Origin: Pseudomonas guariconensis
GTDB lineage: Bacteria > Pseudomonadota > Gammaproteobacteria > Pseudomonadales > Pseudomonadaceae
Assembly: GCF_900102675.1 (NCBI RefSeq)
Contig: NZ_FMYX01000002.1
Span: forward strand, 248,001 to 312,000
DNA: 64,000 nucleotides
Direction: 5' to 3'
Shown here: piece by piece, positions 8,324 to 18,025 of the stretch
Layout of the letters: every line of letters begins with the position of its first letter
Position numbering within the stretch: position 1 is the stretch's first letter
Made by a program: the position numbers and the translations under genes
Notes under the pieces: generated by a model
Databases searched by the model: none
What the model saw: only the letters and a program-made list of their open reading frames with translations
What the model was told of the DNA's origin: nothing

Positions 8324-9112
8324 TTAGGCCTGGGTAGCGGCGTTCACCGGTGCCGATGGCGTGCTGCTGGCCGGCGCAGCGGCGGGTGCCGGAGCGGCGG
8401 TTGCAGCGGGGGCGGCGCTGGCGGCCGGCACGGCTGGCTTGGCTGCCGCGGGCTTGACGGGTGCTTTTTTCGCCGCGGGCTTCTTCGCCGCAGCGGGTTT
8501 GGCCGCAGGTTTGGCGGCAGTCGCCTTGACAGCCGGTTTTGCCGCAGCGCTCTTCGTCGCAGGCTTGGCAGCCGCCTTGGCTACAGGCTTCGCAGCCGGC
8601 TTGGCGGCCGGTTTCGCCGCAGCCGTCTTCGCCGCAGGCTTGGCAGCCGCTTTCGCCAGAGGCTTGGCGGCGGTCTTGCTGGCAGCAGCCTTGGACACTG
8701 GCGTCACCGAAGCACCGGTGAGTTTCTCGATCTGCTTGGTGAGGCTATCGACCTGCTGGTGCAGGGCCTTGATCTCGTTGCGGCTTGGTACGCCCAGGCG
8801 CGAGATGGCGCTATTGAGGCGCTTGTCGAAGGCTTCTTCCAGCTCGCTCCACTTGCCCAACGCGCGCTCTTTCACATCGGAGACACGAGAGGATGTGGAC
8901 GACTTGGCGCTTTGCTTCACGTCATCGACATTCTTCTTGGCTTGTTTTTCGGCCTTTTCACCATCCTTGACCAGCGACTCGAACAGCTTCGGGCCGTCCT
9001 GGTCGATCTTGGAATAGATACCCAGGCCAGCCAGCCAGATCTTGCGGGAGTACTTCTCGATCCCGCCGACCCAGGAGCTGCCTTCTTTCTCGGTGTTCTT
9101 CTTGCCAGCCAT
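8324..9112 (-). CDS. phaF: PHA granule phasin and nucleoid-associated protein PhaF
   Basis: PhaF is a two-domain phasin of 262 residues. The N-terminal part (about 1-140) is the amphipathic phasin domain that binds PHA granules, with the shared core S-R-K-I-W-L-A-G-L-G near 22-31, and includes a leucine-zipper-like helix near 115-135. The C-terminal part from about 141 is an A-K-P-A-A-K histone-H1-like tail known to bind DNA and help share granules between daughter cells. The ATG at 9112 is chosen because AAGGAG lies at 9119-9124 and the sequence M-A-G-K-K-N begins the conserved domain. An upstream start at 9142 would overlap phaI. Its start is 10 bases after the phaI stop, so phaI-phaF form an operon. 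Confidence 0.97.
   Translation of the reverse strand: MAGKKNTEKEGSSWVGGIEKYSRKIWLAGLGIYSKIDQDGPKLFESLVKDGEKAEKQAKKNVDDVKQSAKSSTSSRVSDVKERALGKWSELEEAFDKRLNSAISRLGVPSRNEIKALHQQVDSLTKQIEKLTGASVTPVSKAAASKTAAKPLAKAAAKPAAKTAAAKPAAKPAAKPVAKAAAKPATKSAAAKPAVKATAAKPAAKPAAAKKPAAKKAPVKPAAAKPAVPAASAAPAATAAPAPAAAPASSTPSAPVNAATQA
8429..8692 (-). repeat. Low-complexity A/K/P coding repeat in phaF
   Basis: This stretch encodes the Lys-Pro-Ala-Ala-type degenerate repeats of the PhaF tail (residues about 141-228). At DNA level it is a GC-rich array of short imperfect units, likely to vary in copy number between strains. Confidence 0.85.
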
Positions 9113-9122
9113 CCTGCTCTCC

Positions 9123-9545
9123 TTATGGTTTGCGCGCGACACGCTCGAGCAACTCGGTCAGCTGTTCGAGTTTGATGGACAACGCTTCAACGTCATGTTT
9201 AGACGGTATGCCGAGGCGATTCAAGGCGCGGGCGACCCGTGCATCGAAAGCTTTCTCGATCTTGTCGAGTTGAATCTCGACCTTGCCCCGAACACGGCTT
9301 ACCTGCACGGTCGCTTCGTCGATCTGGTTGTTGGCGGCGTCGAGCTGTTGGTCGACGCGTTTCTTGCCACGCTTCTCGACGCCTTCGCCGGCCTTGACCA
9401 ACTCCTTGAAGTAGTCCGAGCCTTCCTGGCCGACACGGGCATAGGCACCCAGGCCCGCCAGCCAGATCTTGCGCGCGTAGCCGCGCACCTCGCCCAAGGT
9501 GCTGCCTGGGGCGTCGTCTTTTTTCTTCAGGTTCACTTTGGCCAT
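9123..9545 (-). CDS. phaI: PHA granule phasin PhaI
   Basis: PhaI is a 140-residue phasin that coats PHA granules. It resembles the PhaF N-terminal domain: A-R-K-I-W-L-A-G-L-G-A-Y-A-R near residues 25-38 and R-L-G-I-P-S-K-H-D-V-E-A-L near the end, with long amphipathic helices between. It lacks the Lys/Ala-rich DNA-binding tail of PhaF. The start at 9545 gives M-A-K-V-N-L-K-K-K and has a GAGG about 9 bases upstream; a start 9 bases earlier is less likely. It is the first gene of phaI-phaF, transcribed toward the phaC1ZC2D operon. Confidence 0.95.
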   Translation of the reverse strand: MAKVNLKKKDDAPGSTLGEVRGYARKIWLAGLGAYARVGQEGSDYFKELVKAGEGVEKRGKKRVDQQLDAANNQIDEATVQVSRVRGKVEIQLDKIEKAFDARVARALNRLGIPSKHDVEALSIKLEQLTELLERVARKP

Positions 9546-9611
9546 GCTCTGCACCTCACTCGCTTGAGGGAATGGAGGAACTGCCCATGGAACGCGGGCT
9601 TGAGCATAAGG

Positions 9612-9640
9612 TAGGGCGGAAAATTAGAATCCTCACCCTA
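9612..9640. promoter_or_regulatory. Possible operator in the phaI promoter region
   Basis: TAGGG at 9612-9616 is inverted as CCCTA at 9636-9640, flanking the A/T-rich AAAATTAGAAT core, about 70-95 bases upstream of phaI. PhaD is known to bind the phaI promoter in P. putida. Whether this is its site cannot be decided from sequence. Confidence 0.3.
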
Positions 9641-9647
9641 AGAGCGC

Positions 9648-9702
9648 AGCTGCAAGAGAAAGCAAAATCCCGCCGTACGCGATTCTGCTTTTTCTTGCAG
9701 CT
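9648..9702. repeat. Long intergenic inverted repeat with GCTGCAAG tips
   Basis: Arms 9648-9669 and 9681-9702 pair at 20 of 22 positions (AGCTGCAAGAGAAAGCAAAA facing its inverse) around an 11-base loop. It lies just past the stop of the minus-strand gene at 9720 and upstream of phaI. No clean U-run follows, so a terminator role is uncertain. Similar repeats occur at 19731-19819 and 55392-55453. Confidence 0.7.
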
Positions 9703-9719
9703 TGGTACTCGGAGGGCCG

Positions 9720-9995
9720 TCAGGCCAGGGCCTTGTCCAGCGCTCGCTCGATCTCGCCCTTGATGGTGCCGCTCATCATCGACAGCATCATCCCAAGCTT
9801 GAGCTCCACGCGGATGGTGTCCTCGCCGATATGCACGCTGCCATTGGCACCGCTGCGCGACACGTCGACGCGGTCGCCCTGCCAGCTTGCCTTGAGGTCG
9901 TACTCGCGGGTCAGCCGGTCCACCAGCACCTCGGCCTTGGCGCGGGCGGCCTCGCGGCCGAGGGAGTGTTTGCGTTCAACGCTGATCTGGGTCAT
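9720..9995 (-). CDS. Polyhydroxyalkanoic acid system family protein
   Basis: This small 91-residue protein belongs to the family annotated as PHA granule-region protein in Pseudomonas. It starts M-T-Q-I-S-V-E-R-K-H-S-L-G and ends in a helix G-E-I-E-R-A-L-D-K-A-L-A. The pattern of a START-like strand set (G-D-R-V-D-V-S-R-S-G-A-N-G-S-V-H-I) followed by a hydrophobic L-G-M-M-L-S-M-M-S helix is visible. The start at 9995 is preferred because 25 extra upstream residues look non-coding. Its position beside phaI suggests a role in the PHA system, but its biochemical function is not known to me. Confidence 0.88.
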   Translation of the reverse strand: MTQISVERKHSLGREAARAKAEVLVDRLTREYDLKASWQGDRVDVSRSGANGSVHIGEDTIRVELKLGMMLSMMSGTIKGEIERALDKALA

Positions 9996-10119
9996 GCGGG
10001 CAATCCTGGATATCAACACAATGACGCCATTATGCCCGCGCCCATCCCACGGAGCACCCCGCCAAGACAAATCCGCCCGTTGCCCCTAGAATGGCCGTAA
10101 TTTTTTTCGGTGAAGCGAT

Positions 10120-10890
10120 ATGAACGACCAGCGCAAAGGCGACCACGCCGAACCCACCACCCACTTCGGCTACCAAAACGTACCCGAGAGCCAGAAAGCG
10201 AAGAAAGTCGCCGAGGTTTTCCACTCGGTAGCCGCCAAGTACGACCTGATGAACGATGTGCTTTCCGGGGGCATGCACCGCCTGTGGAAACGCTTCACCA
10301 TCGAGCTGTCGGGCGTGCGCAGCGGCAACCGGGTGCTGGACATCGCCGGTGGCACGGGCGATCTGGCCGCCAAGTTTTCGCGCCTGGTAGGCCCCACCGG
10401 CCAAGTGGTGCTCGCCGACATCAACGAGTCGATGCTCAAGGTCGGCCGTGACCGCCTGCTCGACCGTGGCGTGGCCGGCAACATTGAGTTCGTCCAGGCC
10501 GACGCCGAGAAGCTGCCTTTCCCGGACAACCACTTCGACTGTGTGACCATCGCCTTCGGCCTGCGCAACGTCACCCACAAGGACGAAGCCATCCGCTCGA
10601 TGCTGCGCGTCCTCAAGCCCGGCGGTCGCCTGCTGGTGCTGGAGTTCTCCAAACCCACCAACAAGCTCATGTCCAAGGCCTACGACGCCTACTCGTTCGC
10701 CTTCATGCCACTGGCCGGCAAGCTGATCACCAACGACTCGGAAAGCTACCGCTACCTGGCCGAATCGATCCGCATGCACCCCGACCAGGAAACCCTCAAG
10801 GCCATGATGGTCGAGGCCGGCTTCGACCGCGTCACCTACCACAACATGACCAGCGGCATCGTCGCCGTGCACCGGGGAATCAAACCCTGA
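10120..10890 (+). CDS. ubiE: Ubiquinone/menaquinone C-methyltransferase UbiE
   Basis: UbiE carries out the SAM-dependent C-methylation of demethoxyubiquinol or demethylmenaquinol. The protein is 256 residues. The family N-terminus H-F-G-Y-Q-N-V-P (about 15-22) and the SAM-binding motif [10 protein letters not shown] (72-81) are clear. The UbiE signatures [17 protein letters not shown] and [16 protein letters not shown] are also clear. The stop overlaps the ubiJ start by one base (TGATG), and ubiJ in turn overlaps ubiB, so ubiE-ubiJ-ubiB are a tightly coupled operon. Confidence 0.98.
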   Translation: MNDQRKGDHAEPTTHFGYQNVPESQKAKKVAEVFHSVAAKYDLMNDVLSGGMHRLWKRFTIELSGVRSGNRVLDIAGGTGDLAAKFSRLVGPTGQVVLADINESMLKVGRDRLLDRGVAGNIEFVQADAEKLPFPDNHFDCVTIAFGLRNVTHKDEAIRSMLRVLKPGGRLLVLEFSKPTNKLMSKAYDAYSFAFMPLAGKLITNDSESYRYLAESIRMHPDQETLKAMMVEAGFDRVTYHNMTSGIVAVHRGIKP

Positions 10891-11513
10891 TGCTCCTGGC
10901 CGGCCTGCTCGCCAGCGTCGAGCATGGGCTCAACCGGGTCCTGCGCATGGACAGCACGGCCTTGCCGCGCCTGGCTGCGCTCGAAGGCAAGGTGATCGAG
11001 ATCGACTGCCGCCAGCCGGCCTTGCAGCTGTACATCCTGCCCGATGAACAAGGCCTGATGCTCGCTGCTCACTGGGAAGGCGAGGTCGATTGCAGCCTGC
11101 GCGCGCCGGCCGGCAGCCTCGCCCAACTGGCCTTCGCCAAGGACAAGACCGCCGTGCTGCACAGCCCTCAGGTCGAACTGCATGGCGACAGCGCCGTGCT
11201 GCTGGACCTGGTCGGTGTGCTCCAGGACCTGGAACTGGACTGGGAGTACGAGCTGTCGCGCTGGCTGGGGCCGGTCGCCACTGCACTGGTCGCCGGGCAT
11301 ATCCGCCTGCGCGCCCGCTGGACCCGCCAGGGCCTTTCACGCTTCAGCCAGAACCTCTCCGAGTACCTGGCCGAAGAGTCCCGCACCCTGGTCGGCCGGC
11401 GCGAAGCCGAAGCGGCCTTCAGTGAGCTCGATGCCCTGAAGGTCGACGTTGAACGCCTCGAGGCGCGCCTGCGCCGCCTCGCCCGATCCCTTGATACCAG
11501 CGATAACGCATGA
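10890..11513 (+). CDS. ubiJ: Ubiquinone biosynthesis accessory factor UbiJ (SCP2 domain)
   Basis: UbiJ is a 207-residue protein with an SCP2-type lipid-binding domain in its N-terminal two thirds ([12 protein letters not shown] and the [12 protein letters not shown] region) and a C-terminal coiled-coil helix ([17 protein letters not shown]). In proteobacteria UbiJ binds hydrophobic quinone intermediates and organises the cytoplasmic Ubi complex. It overlaps ubiE by one base and ubiB by four, which fits strict co-translation. Confidence 0.93.
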   Translation: MLLAGLLASVEHGLNRVLRMDSTALPRLAALEGKVIEIDCRQPALQLYILPDEQGLMLAAHWEGEVDCSLRAPAGSLAQLAFAKDKTAVLHSPQVELHGDSAVLLDLVGVLQDLELDWEYELSRWLGPVATALVAGHIRLRARWTRQGLSRFSQNLSEYLAEESRTLVGRREAEAAFSELDALKVDVERLEARLRRLARSLDTSDNA

Positions 11514-13120
11514 AGCTGCTCGCCGTCCGCCGTCTGTTGCGCATCCAGCGCGTCGTGATCCGCTACCGCCTCGATGACCTGCTGTTCGACCTTCCCCTGC
11601 CCTGGTGGCTGATGAGCCTGCGCGCCTTGCTGCCCTGGCGCTGGCTCCCGCGCAAACCGTCCGAGCTCAGCCGCGGTGCACGCCTGCGCATGGCCCTGCA
11701 GGACCTGGGGCCGATCTTCATCAAGTTCGGCCAACTGCTGTCCACCCGCCGCGACCTGCTGCCCACCGACATCGCCGATGAACTGATGCTGCTGCAGGAC
11801 CGCGTGCCGCCATTCGACCCCAAGCAGGCCGTGGCGCTGATCGAGGAGCAGCTGGGCGCCAAGGTCGGCGAAGTGTTCAGCCGCTTCGACGTCGAGCCCC
11901 TGGCCTCGGCGTCGGTGGCCCAGGTGCATGCCGCACGCCTCAAGAGCGGTGAAGAGGTCGTGGTCAAGGTGGTGCGCCCTGGCCTCAAGCCGGTGATCGC
12001 CCAGGACCTGGCCTGGCTGTTCCTGATCGCCAAGGGCGCCGAGCGGGTCTCGGCCGACGCCCGACGCCTGCACCCGGTGGAAGTGGTCAGCGACTACGAA
12101 AAGACCATCTTCGATGAGCTCGACCTGCTGCGCGAGGCAGCCAACGCCAGCCAGCTGCGCCGCAACTTCGAAGGCTCGGAATTGATGTACGTACCCCAGG
12201 TGTATTGGGACTGGTGCCGCCCCAAGGTGCTGGTGATGGAGCGCATCTACGGCGTGCCAGTCACCGACCTGGCGACCCTGGCCGACCAGCGCACTGACAT
12301 GAAACTGCTCGCCGAGCGTGGTGTGGAGATCTTCTTCACCCAGGTGTTCCGCGACAGTTTCTTCCACGCCGACATGCACCCGGGCAACATCTTCGTCAGC
12401 ACGGTCAAGCCCTGGAGCCCGCAGTACATCGCCATCGACTGCGGCATCGTCGGCAGCCTCACCTCCGAAGACCAGGACTACCTGGCGCGCAACCTGATCG
12501 CCTTCTTCAAGCGCGACTACCGGCGCGTCGCCCAACTGCACATCGATTCGGGCTGGGTGCCGGCGCAGACCAAGGTCAACGAGTTCGAGGCGGCTATCCG
12601 TACCGTGTGCGAGCCAATCTTCGAGAAACCGCTCAAGGACATCTCCTTCGGTCAGGTACTGATGCGCCTGTTCCAGACGGCCCGACGCTTCAACATGGAA
12701 GTCCAGCCGCAGCTGGTCCTGCTGCAGAAGACCTTGCTCAACATCGAAGGCCTGGGCCGCCAGCTTTACCCCGACCTCGACCTGTGGAGCACCGCCAAGC
12801 CGTACCTGGAGCGCTGGATGCGTGATCGCATGAGCCCCAAGGCAGTGTTCGGCAACCTGCAAAGCCAGGTAGAGCAACTGCCGCACCTGGCCGACATGAC
12901 CCGCGACCTGCTCGAGCGTCTGTCGCAGCCGCACCTGAACGATCCGCAACTGCCGGAACGCCGCCGCCAGGGCGACCGCTGGGCTCTACGTCTGCTCGGT
13001 GCCGGCCTGCTCGGCGGCGGTGCCACCCTGGCGGCTGGGGCGGCCAGCCTCAGCGCCCCGGCGGCCTGGCCAGCCTGGCTGATGCTGGCGGCCGGGCTCT
13101 ACCTGATCGTGCGCCAATAG
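11510..13120 (+). CDS. ubiB: UbiB, ABC1/ADCK atypical kinase-like protein
   Basis: UbiB is needed for ubiquinone synthesis and has an atypical protein-kinase-like fold with ATPase activity. The 536-residue sequence shows the family K-x-G-Q motif at Lys72-Phe-Gly-Gln75, the R-R-D-L-L-P stretch just after it, the alanine/serine-rich loop [12 protein letters not shown], and the catalytic-like H-A-D-M-H-P-G-N and D-C-G motifs. Two C-terminal hydrophobic segments (about 490-535) anchor it to the membrane. Start and ubiJ stop overlap as ATGA. About 70 bases separate it from hisI. Confidence 0.97.
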   Translation: MKLLAVRRLLRIQRVVIRYRLDDLLFDLPLPWWLMSLRALLPWRWLPRKPSELSRGARLRMALQDLGPIFIKFGQLLSTRRDLLPTDIADELMLLQDRVPPFDPKQAVALIEEQLGAKVGEVFSRFDVEPLASASVAQVHAARLKSGEEVVVKVVRPGLKPVIAQDLAWLFLIAKGAERVSADARRLHPVEVVSDYEKTIFDELDLLREAANASQLRRNFEGSELMYVPQVYWDWCRPKVLVMERIYGVPVTDLATLADQRTDMKLLAERGVEIFFTQVFRDSFFHADMHPGNIFVSTVKPWSPQYIAIDCGIVGSLTSEDQDYLARNLIAFFKRDYRRVAQLHIDSGWVPAQTKVNEFEAAIRTVCEPIFEKPLKDISFGQVLMRLFQTARRFNMEVQPQLVLLQKTLLNIEGLGRQLYPDLDLWSTAKPYLERWMRDRMSPKAVFGNLQSQVEQLPHLADMTRDLLERLSQPHLNDPQLPERRRQGDRWALRLLGAGLLGGGATLAAGAASLSAPAAWPAWLMLAAGLYLIVRQ

Positions 13121-13193
13121 CCAGCCGCGCGGCTGGCTGGCACACTAGCGCAAGGGGCCCGACACAGGCGTGGGTCCGGATTTGGAGTCGACG

Positions 13194-13586
13194 ATGAAAG
13201 ACTGGCTGGACGAGATCAAGTGGAACAGCGATGGCCTGGTGCCGGCGATCGCCCAGGACCATAAGACCGGACGCGTATTGATGATGGCCTGGATGAACCG
13301 CGAATCCCTGGCCCTGACCGCTGCCGAGCAACGCGCCATCTACTGGTCGCGCTCACGTGGCAAACTGTGGCGCAAGGGCGAGGAGTCCGGCCATGTGCAG
13401 AAGCTGCACGAAATGCGCCTGGACTGCGACGCCGACGTGATCATCCTGATGGTCGAGCAATTGGGCCATATCGCCTGCCACACCGGCCGCGAAAGCTGCT
13501 TCTATCGCGTCTTCGAAGACGGCCAGTGGAAAACCGTCGACCCGGTCCTCAAGGATCCGGATGCCATCTACAGCGCAGGACACTGA
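13194..13586 (+). CDS. hisI: Phosphoribosyl-AMP cyclohydrolase HisI
   Basis: HisI opens the adenine ring of phosphoribosyl-AMP in histidine synthesis. The protein is 130 residues, monofunctional, as usual in Pseudomonas where HisE is separate. The zinc and magnesium motif C-D-A-D and the [10 protein letters not shown] motif are intact, as is [16 protein letters not shown]. GGAG at 13184-13187 selects the ATG at 13194 over an in-frame start at 13170. hisE begins one base after its stop. Confidence 0.97.
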   Translation: MKDWLDEIKWNSDGLVPAIAQDHKTGRVLMMAWMNRESLALTAAEQRAIYWSRSRGKLWRKGEESGHVQKLHEMRLDCDADVIILMVEQLGHIACHTGRESCFYRVFEDGQWKTVDPVLKDPDAIYSAGH

Positions 13587-13587
13587 C

Positions 13588-13923
13588 ATGAGCGACACCC
13601 TCAACCGCCTTGCCGAAGTACTCGAGCAACGCAAGCAAGCGGCGCCCGACAGCTCCTACGTGGCCAGCCTGTACCACAAGGGTCTGAACAAAATCCTCGA
13701 GAAACTGGGCGAAGAGTCCGTCGAAACCATCATCGCCGCCAAGGATGCCGCCATCAGCAAGGATTACGGCGATGTCATCTACGAAACCGCCGACCTGTGG
13801 TTTCATAGCTTGGTGATGCTCAGCGCGCTGGGCCAACACCCACAGGCCGTGCTCGATGAACTGGAGCGCCGCTTCGGGCTCTCCGGGCATGACGAGAAGG
13901 CCGCACGCCAGCCTTCCAACTGA
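13588..13923 (+). CDS. hisE: Phosphoribosyl-ATP pyrophosphatase HisE
   Basis: HisE hydrolyses phosphoribosyl-ATP to phosphoribosyl-AMP, the step before HisI. It is 111 residues and all-helical, with the MazG-like metal site motifs [14 protein letters not shown] and Y-E-T-A-D-L-W-F-H. The start at 13588, one base after hisI, gives the usual family N-terminus ([11 protein letters not shown]). Earlier in-frame codons overlap hisI and look unrelated. A REP pair follows. Confidence 0.96.
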   Translation: MSDTLNRLAEVLEQRKQAAPDSSYVASLYHKGLNKILEKLGEESVETIIAAKDAAISKDYGDVIYETADLWFHSLVMLSALGQHPQAVLDELERRFGLSGHDEKAARQPSN

Positions 13924-13948
13924 TGTATTCCCGGGGCGCAGCGCGTCC

Positions 13949-14035
13949 CTGTGGAGCGGGTTTCCCCGCGAAGAATGCAACGCGGTAGAGAGCACTGGCT
14001 TGGCCGGTGTTCGCGGGTGAACCCGCTCCTACAGG
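13949..14035. repeat. REP-type inverted repeat pair, wide spacing
   Basis: CTGTGGAGCGGGTTTCCCCGCGAAG (first arm, slightly diverged, 13949-13973) faces a copy at 14010-14035 beginning TTCGCGGGTGAACCCGCTCC. About 36 bases separate the arms. It lies between hisE and tatA. Confidence 0.7.
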
Positions 14036-14086
14036 GGCCGCGCTGTCAGAAAAATTCGCTGTACCTGTAAATTTCAGGAGTACGAA

Positions 14087-14359
14087 ATGGGTATTTTTGA
14101 CTGGAAACACTGGATCGTCCTGCTGGTCGTCGTAATCCTGGTCTTCGGCACCAAGAAGCTGAAGAACCTGGGCAGCGACCTGGGCGAATCGATCAAGGGC
14201 TTTCGCAAGGCGATGAACGAGGAAGAAAACAAACCGGCCGAGCAGACCCCGCCGCCGGCCCAGCCCGCAGCCCCCGTGCAGAACACCGCCCAGCAGCCCC
14301 AGGGCCAGACTATCGAAGGCCAGGCCCAGCCGGTCCAAGAGCCGCAGCGGAAAGACTGA
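14087..14359 (+). CDS. tatA: Sec-independent protein translocase subunit TatA
   Basis: TatA is the pore-forming subunit of the twin-arginine translocase, exporting folded proteins. The 90-residue protein has one N-terminal membrane helix (about 7-21), the F-G-T-K-K-L hinge and an amphipathic helix [17 protein letters not shown] Pro/Gln-rich flexible tail follows. AGGAG lies 6 bases before the start. tatB begins 3 bases after the stop, forming tatABC. Confidence 0.97.
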   Translation: MGIFDWKHWIVLLVVVILVFGTKKLKNLGSDLGESIKGFRKAMNEEENKPAEQTPPPAQPAAPVQNTAQQPQGQTIEGQAQPVQEPQRKD

Positions 14360-14362
14360 CCC

Positions 14363-14740
14363 ATGTTCGGCATCAGCTTCAGCGAGCTGCTGCTCGTCGG
14401 TCTGGTCGCCCTGCTGGTGCTCGGTCCCGAGCGCCTGCCTGGTGCCGCGCGTACCGCAGGCCTGTGGATCGGCCGACTCAAGCGCAGCTTCAACGCCATC
14501 AAGACGGAAGTCGAGCGCGAGATCGGTGCCGACGAGATCCGCCGCCAACTGCACAATGAGCACATCCTGCAGATGGAGGAACAAGCCAAGCGCATCCTCG
14601 ATCCGAGCAGGCCAGCCACGCCATCCATCGGCAACAGCGAAACACCGGCGCCATCGACCACCCCTGCCGCTCCCGGCAGCAGCGCCCCGGTATCCCCTGC
14701 CGCCCCCACTGAGCCGCCGCAGCCGCCACGAGCCCCATGA
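14363..14740 (+). CDS. tatB: Sec-independent protein translocase subunit TatB
   Basis: TatB pairs with TatC to bind twin-arginine signal peptides. The protein is 125 residues: N-terminal membrane helix starting M-F-G-I-S-F-S-E-L, the L-G-P-E-R-L-P hinge that separates TatB from TatA, a long amphipathic helix to about residue 75, and a Pro/Ala/Ser-rich tail. It overlaps tatC by four bases (ATGA). Confidence 0.97.
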   Translation: MFGISFSELLLVGLVALLVLGPERLPGAARTAGLWIGRLKRSFNAIKTEVEREIGADEIRRQLHNEHILQMEEQAKRILDPSRPATPSIGNSETPAPSTTPAAPGSSAPVSPAAPTEPPQPPRAP

Positions 14741-15528
14741 GCGATAGACCGGAACACGACCAGCCGATGCCGCTGGTTTCGCACCTGACCGAACTGCGTA
14801 CCCGCCTGCTGCGCTGCGTAGCCGCCATCTTCCTGATCTTCGCTGGGCTGTTCTCCTTCGCCCAGCAGATCTACACCCTGGTCTCGGCGCCCCTGCGCTC
14901 ACACTTGCCGGCCAACGCGACGATGATCGCCACAGACGTGGCCTCGCCGTTCCTGACGCCGTTCAAGCTTACGATGATCGTCTCGCTGTTCCTGGCCATC
15001 CCGTTCATCCTCCAGCAGATCTGGGGCTTCATTGCACCGGGGCTGTACCGCCATGAAAAGCGCATCGCCATTCCGCTGCTGGTCTCGAGCATCATCCTGT
15101 TCTATGCCGGCATGGCGTTCGCCTATTTCCTGGTGTTCCCGCTGATCTTCGGCTTCTTCGCCAGCGCCACGCCCGAGGGCGTGTCGATGATGACGGACAT
15201 CTCCAGTTACCTGGACTTCGTCATGACCCTGTTCTTCGCCTTCGGCGTCGCCTTCGAGATCCCGGTGGCAGTGGTGCTGCTGGTGTGGATCGGCGTAGTC
15301 GATGTGCAGTACCTGAAGAAGATCCGCCCCTACGTCATCATCGGCTGCTTCGTGGTCGGCATGATCCTGACCCCACCGGACATCTTCTCCCAGACCCTGC
15401 TCGCCGTGCCCATGTGGATGCTGTTCGAGGTCGGCGTGCTGTGCGGCAGCCTGATCCGCAAGCGCAGCCAGGCCGAAGAAGCGGCCTCGGATGACCACAA
15501 CGACCAGCCGCCAGCGACCCAACCGTGA
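14737..15528 (+). CDS. tatC: Sec-independent protein translocase subunit TatC
   Basis: TatC is the multi-spanning receptor for twin-arginine signal peptides. The 263-residue protein has the conserved cytoplasmic N-terminus [14 protein letters not shown], six hydrophobic segments, the F-x-P-F-K-L-T region, and a hydrophilic tail. The gene overlaps tatB upstream and rsmE downstream by four bases each. Confidence 0.98.
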   Translation: MSDRPEHDQPMPLVSHLTELRTRLLRCVAAIFLIFAGLFSFAQQIYTLVSAPLRSHLPANATMIATDVASPFLTPFKLTMIVSLFLAIPFILQQIWGFIAPGLYRHEKRIAIPLLVSSIILFYAGMAFAYFLVFPLIFGFFASATPEGVSMMTDISSYLDFVMTLFFAFGVAFEIPVAVVLLVWIGVVDVQYLKKIRPYVIIGCFVVGMILTPPDIFSQTLLAVPMWMLFEVGVLCGSLIRKRSQAEEAASDDHNDQPPATQP

Positions 15529-16232
15529 ACCTGCTGTTACTTGAAGAGGCCGACTTCATCGCGGCCGATCGCGTGGTGCTGGCTGACCGGCGCTTCACTC
15601 ACATGCAGGAGATCCACGGCGTCGAAGTGGGCGATACCCTGCGCGTCGGTCAGGTCAATGGCTTGATGGGCAAGGCCACGGTGCTGCGCCTGGCAGGGCA
15701 TGAAGCCGAGCTGCAGGTGGCCTTCGACCAGCCGCCCCCGGCCAAGCTACCGCTGACCCTGGTGCTGGCCGTGCCACGCCCGAAAATGCTTCGTCGCCTG
15801 TTCCAAACCGTCGCCACCCTGGGGGTGCCACGGCTGATCCTGGTCAACAGCTACAAGGTCGAGAAGAGCTTCTGGCAAACGCCCTTCCTGAACCCCGAGA
15901 CGATCCGCGAGAACCTCATCCTGGGCCTGGAGCAGGCCCGTGACACCGTGCTGCCCGAGGTGATCGTCGAGAAGCGCTTCAAGCCGTTCGTCGAAGACCG
16001 TCTGCCTGCCATCGCGGCCGGTACGCTTGGCTTGGTCGCTCATCCAGGCCCCTACCCGGCCTGTCCACGCGCCGTGGAGTCGCCTGTGACCCTGGCCATC
16101 GGCCCGGAAGGCGGGTGGATCCCCTATGAGGTCGATCTGCTGGGCAAAGCAGGCTTGGCGCCGGTGCAGCTGGGCGATCGTATCCTGCGTGTGGAGACCG
16201 CCGTGACAGCATTGCTGTCGCGCATTTTCTGA
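15525..16232 (+). CDS. rsmE: 16S rRNA m3U1498 methyltransferase RsmE
   Basis: RsmE is the SPOUT-fold enzyme methylating N3 of U1498 in 16S rRNA. It is 235 residues, with an N-terminal PUA-like domain ([12 protein letters not shown]) and a C-terminal SPOUT domain with the knot motifs L-A-I-G-P-E-G-G-W and [11 protein letters not shown]. The start is GTG at 15525, overlapping the tatC stop, and gives the expected M-N-L-L-L-L-E-E. Translational coupling with tatC is likely. Confidence 0.96.
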   Translation: MNLLLLEEADFIAADRVVLADRRFTHMQEIHGVEVGDTLRVGQVNGLMGKATVLRLAGHEAELQVAFDQPPPAKLPLTLVLAVPRPKMLRRLFQTVATLGVPRLILVNSYKVEKSFWQTPFLNPETIRENLILGLEQARDTVLPEVIVEKRFKPFVEDRLPAIAAGTLGLVAHPGPYPACPRAVESPVTLAIGPEGGWIPYEVDLLGKAGLAPVQLGDRILRVETAVTALLSRIF

Positions 16233-16329
16233 CGAGCGGGTCAAACACCTCCCATCAAGTTTCCCCCCGGCAAGCCGATGGCCTTGGAAGCATGACAAAA
16301 ATGCGACCAAGCCGACGGGGGAGTGAAGC

Positions 16330-17934
16330 ATGTATCAAGGGTTTGCCCATTTTCTGGGGAACATGAGCGTCAATCGCAAGTTGGGCTTTGGCTTCGGCCT
16401 GGTGTTGCTGCTGACCCTGGCGATCACTGCCACAGGTTGGACAGGTATCGACAACGTCACCAACCGCGGCGACAAGCTGGGCAACATTTCGCTGATCTAC
16501 CAGACCACCCAGGAGCTGCGTATCGCCCGCCTGAACTATACGACCCGTCACGACCAAGCCTCGCTCACCGAGCTGGACAAGACCCTGGACAAGCTCGAGC
16601 AGCAAGTGCAGGCGATGCTCGGGCAAATCGAACAACCTGTCGATCACCAGCGCCTAGAGCAGCAGCTGGAAGCTGTGCGCCAGTACCGCCAAGGCTACGA
16701 GCAGCTCCAGCAGGCCGACCAGCGCCGCGCGACACAACCTGACAGCGCGCAAACCGCAATCGAACAGGCGCTGCAGCACATGGCCACGCAAGGCAACGTG
16801 CTGCTCGAGTCCAGCGCGGCCATGACAGTCTCGCAAACCAAGGTACGCGACGAAGGTACCCGCCAAGCCAAGCGTATGCTGGCCGCCGCCACCGCCCTCG
16901 CCCTGTTGCTGGGTCTGCTGGCCGCCTGGACCATCACCCGGCAGATCATCGTGCCGCTGCGCCAGATCCTCGCGGCCGCCGAGCGCGTGGCCAATGGCGA
17001 CCTCAGCCAGGACGACCAATCGATCGAGCGCCGCGACGAGCTGGGCCAGCTGCAAGCGAGCATGAAACGCATGAACCAAGGCCTGCGGACGCTGATCAGC
17101 GGCATCGGTGACGGCGTCACCCAGATCGCCAGCGCGGCCGAGGAGCTGTCGGCGGTGACCGAACAGACTAGCGCCGGGGTCAACAATCAAAAGGTCGAGA
17201 CCGATCAGGTCGCCACTGCCATGAACCAAATGACCGCCACCGTGCATGAGGTCGCCCGCAGCGCCGAGCAGGCCTCCGAGGCGGCGCTGATGGCCGATCA
17301 GCAGGCCCGTGAAGGCGATCGCGTGGTCGGTGAAGCCATCGCCCAGATCGAGCGCCTGGCCAGCGAAGTGGTCAATTCCAGCGAGGCCATGAACCAGCTC
17401 AAGGCCGAGAGCGACAAGATCGGCAGCGTGCTGGACGTCATCAAGTCGGTGGCCCAGCAGACCAACCTGTTGGCGCTCAACGCGGCCATCGAGGCCGCTC
17501 GTGCAGGTGAAGCCGGTCGTGGTTTCGCCGTGGTCGCAGACGAGGTGCGCAGCCTCGCCCAGCGCACCCAGCAATCGACCGAGGAAATCGAGGAACTGAT
17601 CGCCAGCCTGCAAAGCGGCACCCAGCGCGTGGCGGGGGTGATGGATGGCAGCCGCGCCCTGACCGACAGCAGCGTCGAATTGACCCGTCGCGCCGGAGGT
17701 TCTCTGGAAACCATCACCCGCACCGTCTCGTCGATCCAGGCGATGAACCAGCAGATCGCCACGGCAGCCGAGCAACAGAGCGCCACGGCTGAGGAGATCA
17801 ACCGCAGCGTGATGAACGTACGTGACATTTCCGACCAGACATCGGCAGCCAGTGAGGAAACCGCGAGCTCCAGCGTCGAACTGGCGCGCCTGGGGACACA
17901 CCTTCAGGGGCTGGTAGCACGCTTCCGGCTGTAA
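16330..17934 (+). CDS. Methyl-accepting chemotaxis protein with short periplasmic sensor domain
   Basis: This 534-residue transmembrane chemoreceptor has TM1 at about 19-38 and TM2 at about 183-204. The periplasmic ligand domain between them (39-182) is about 144 residues and mostly helical. A HAMP segment (about 205-260) and the methyl-accepting signalling domain follow; its hairpin tip is intact ([19 protein letters not shown]). The N-terminus and signalling part recall the McpS/McpQ organic-acid receptors, and from memory McpQ (citrate) occupies this position in KT2440. The sensor here is much shorter than their roughly 250-residue helical bimodular domain. Ligand unknown. GGGGGAG precedes the start. 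Confidence 0.93.
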   Translation: MYQGFAHFLGNMSVNRKLGFGFGLVLLLTLAITATGWTGIDNVTNRGDKLGNISLIYQTTQELRIARLNYTTRHDQASLTELDKTLDKLEQQVQAMLGQIEQPVDHQRLEQQLEAVRQYRQGYEQLQQADQRRATQPDSAQTAIEQALQHMATQGNVLLESSAAMTVSQTKVRDEGTRQAKRMLAAATALALLLGLLAAWTITRQIIVPLRQILAAAERVANGDLSQDDQSIERRDELGQLQASMKRMNQGLRTLISGIGDGVTQIASAAEELSAVTEQTSAGVNNQKVETDQVATAMNQMTATVHEVARSAEQASEAALMADQQAREGDRVVGEAIAQIERLASEVVNSSEAMNQLKAESDKIGSVLDVIKSVAQQTNLLALNAAIEAARAGEAGRGFAVVADEVRSLAQRTQQSTEEIEELIASLQSGTQRVAGVMDGSRALTDSSVELTRRAGGSLETITRTVSSIQAMNQQIATAAEQQSATAEEINRSVMNVRDISDQTSAASEETASSSVELARLGTHLQGLVARFRL

Positions 17935-17952
17935 AGCAGCTGCAAGCACAAG

Positions 17953-17998
17953 AAAAAGCCGAACGGAGATGAGTTCACCATCTCGGTTCGGCTTTTTT
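17953..17998. terminator. Bidirectional intrinsic terminator
   Basis: AAAAAGCCGAACGGAGATG (17953-17971) pairs with its inverse at 17980-17998, with one mismatch, ending in a run of six T on the plus strand and five on the minus strand. It serves the convergent chemoreceptor gene and ABC transporter operon. GCTGCAAG-type repeat fragments flank it. Confidence 0.9.
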
Positions 17999-18025
17999 CA
18001 TGCCGCTTGAAGCTTGCTCCCCGCT

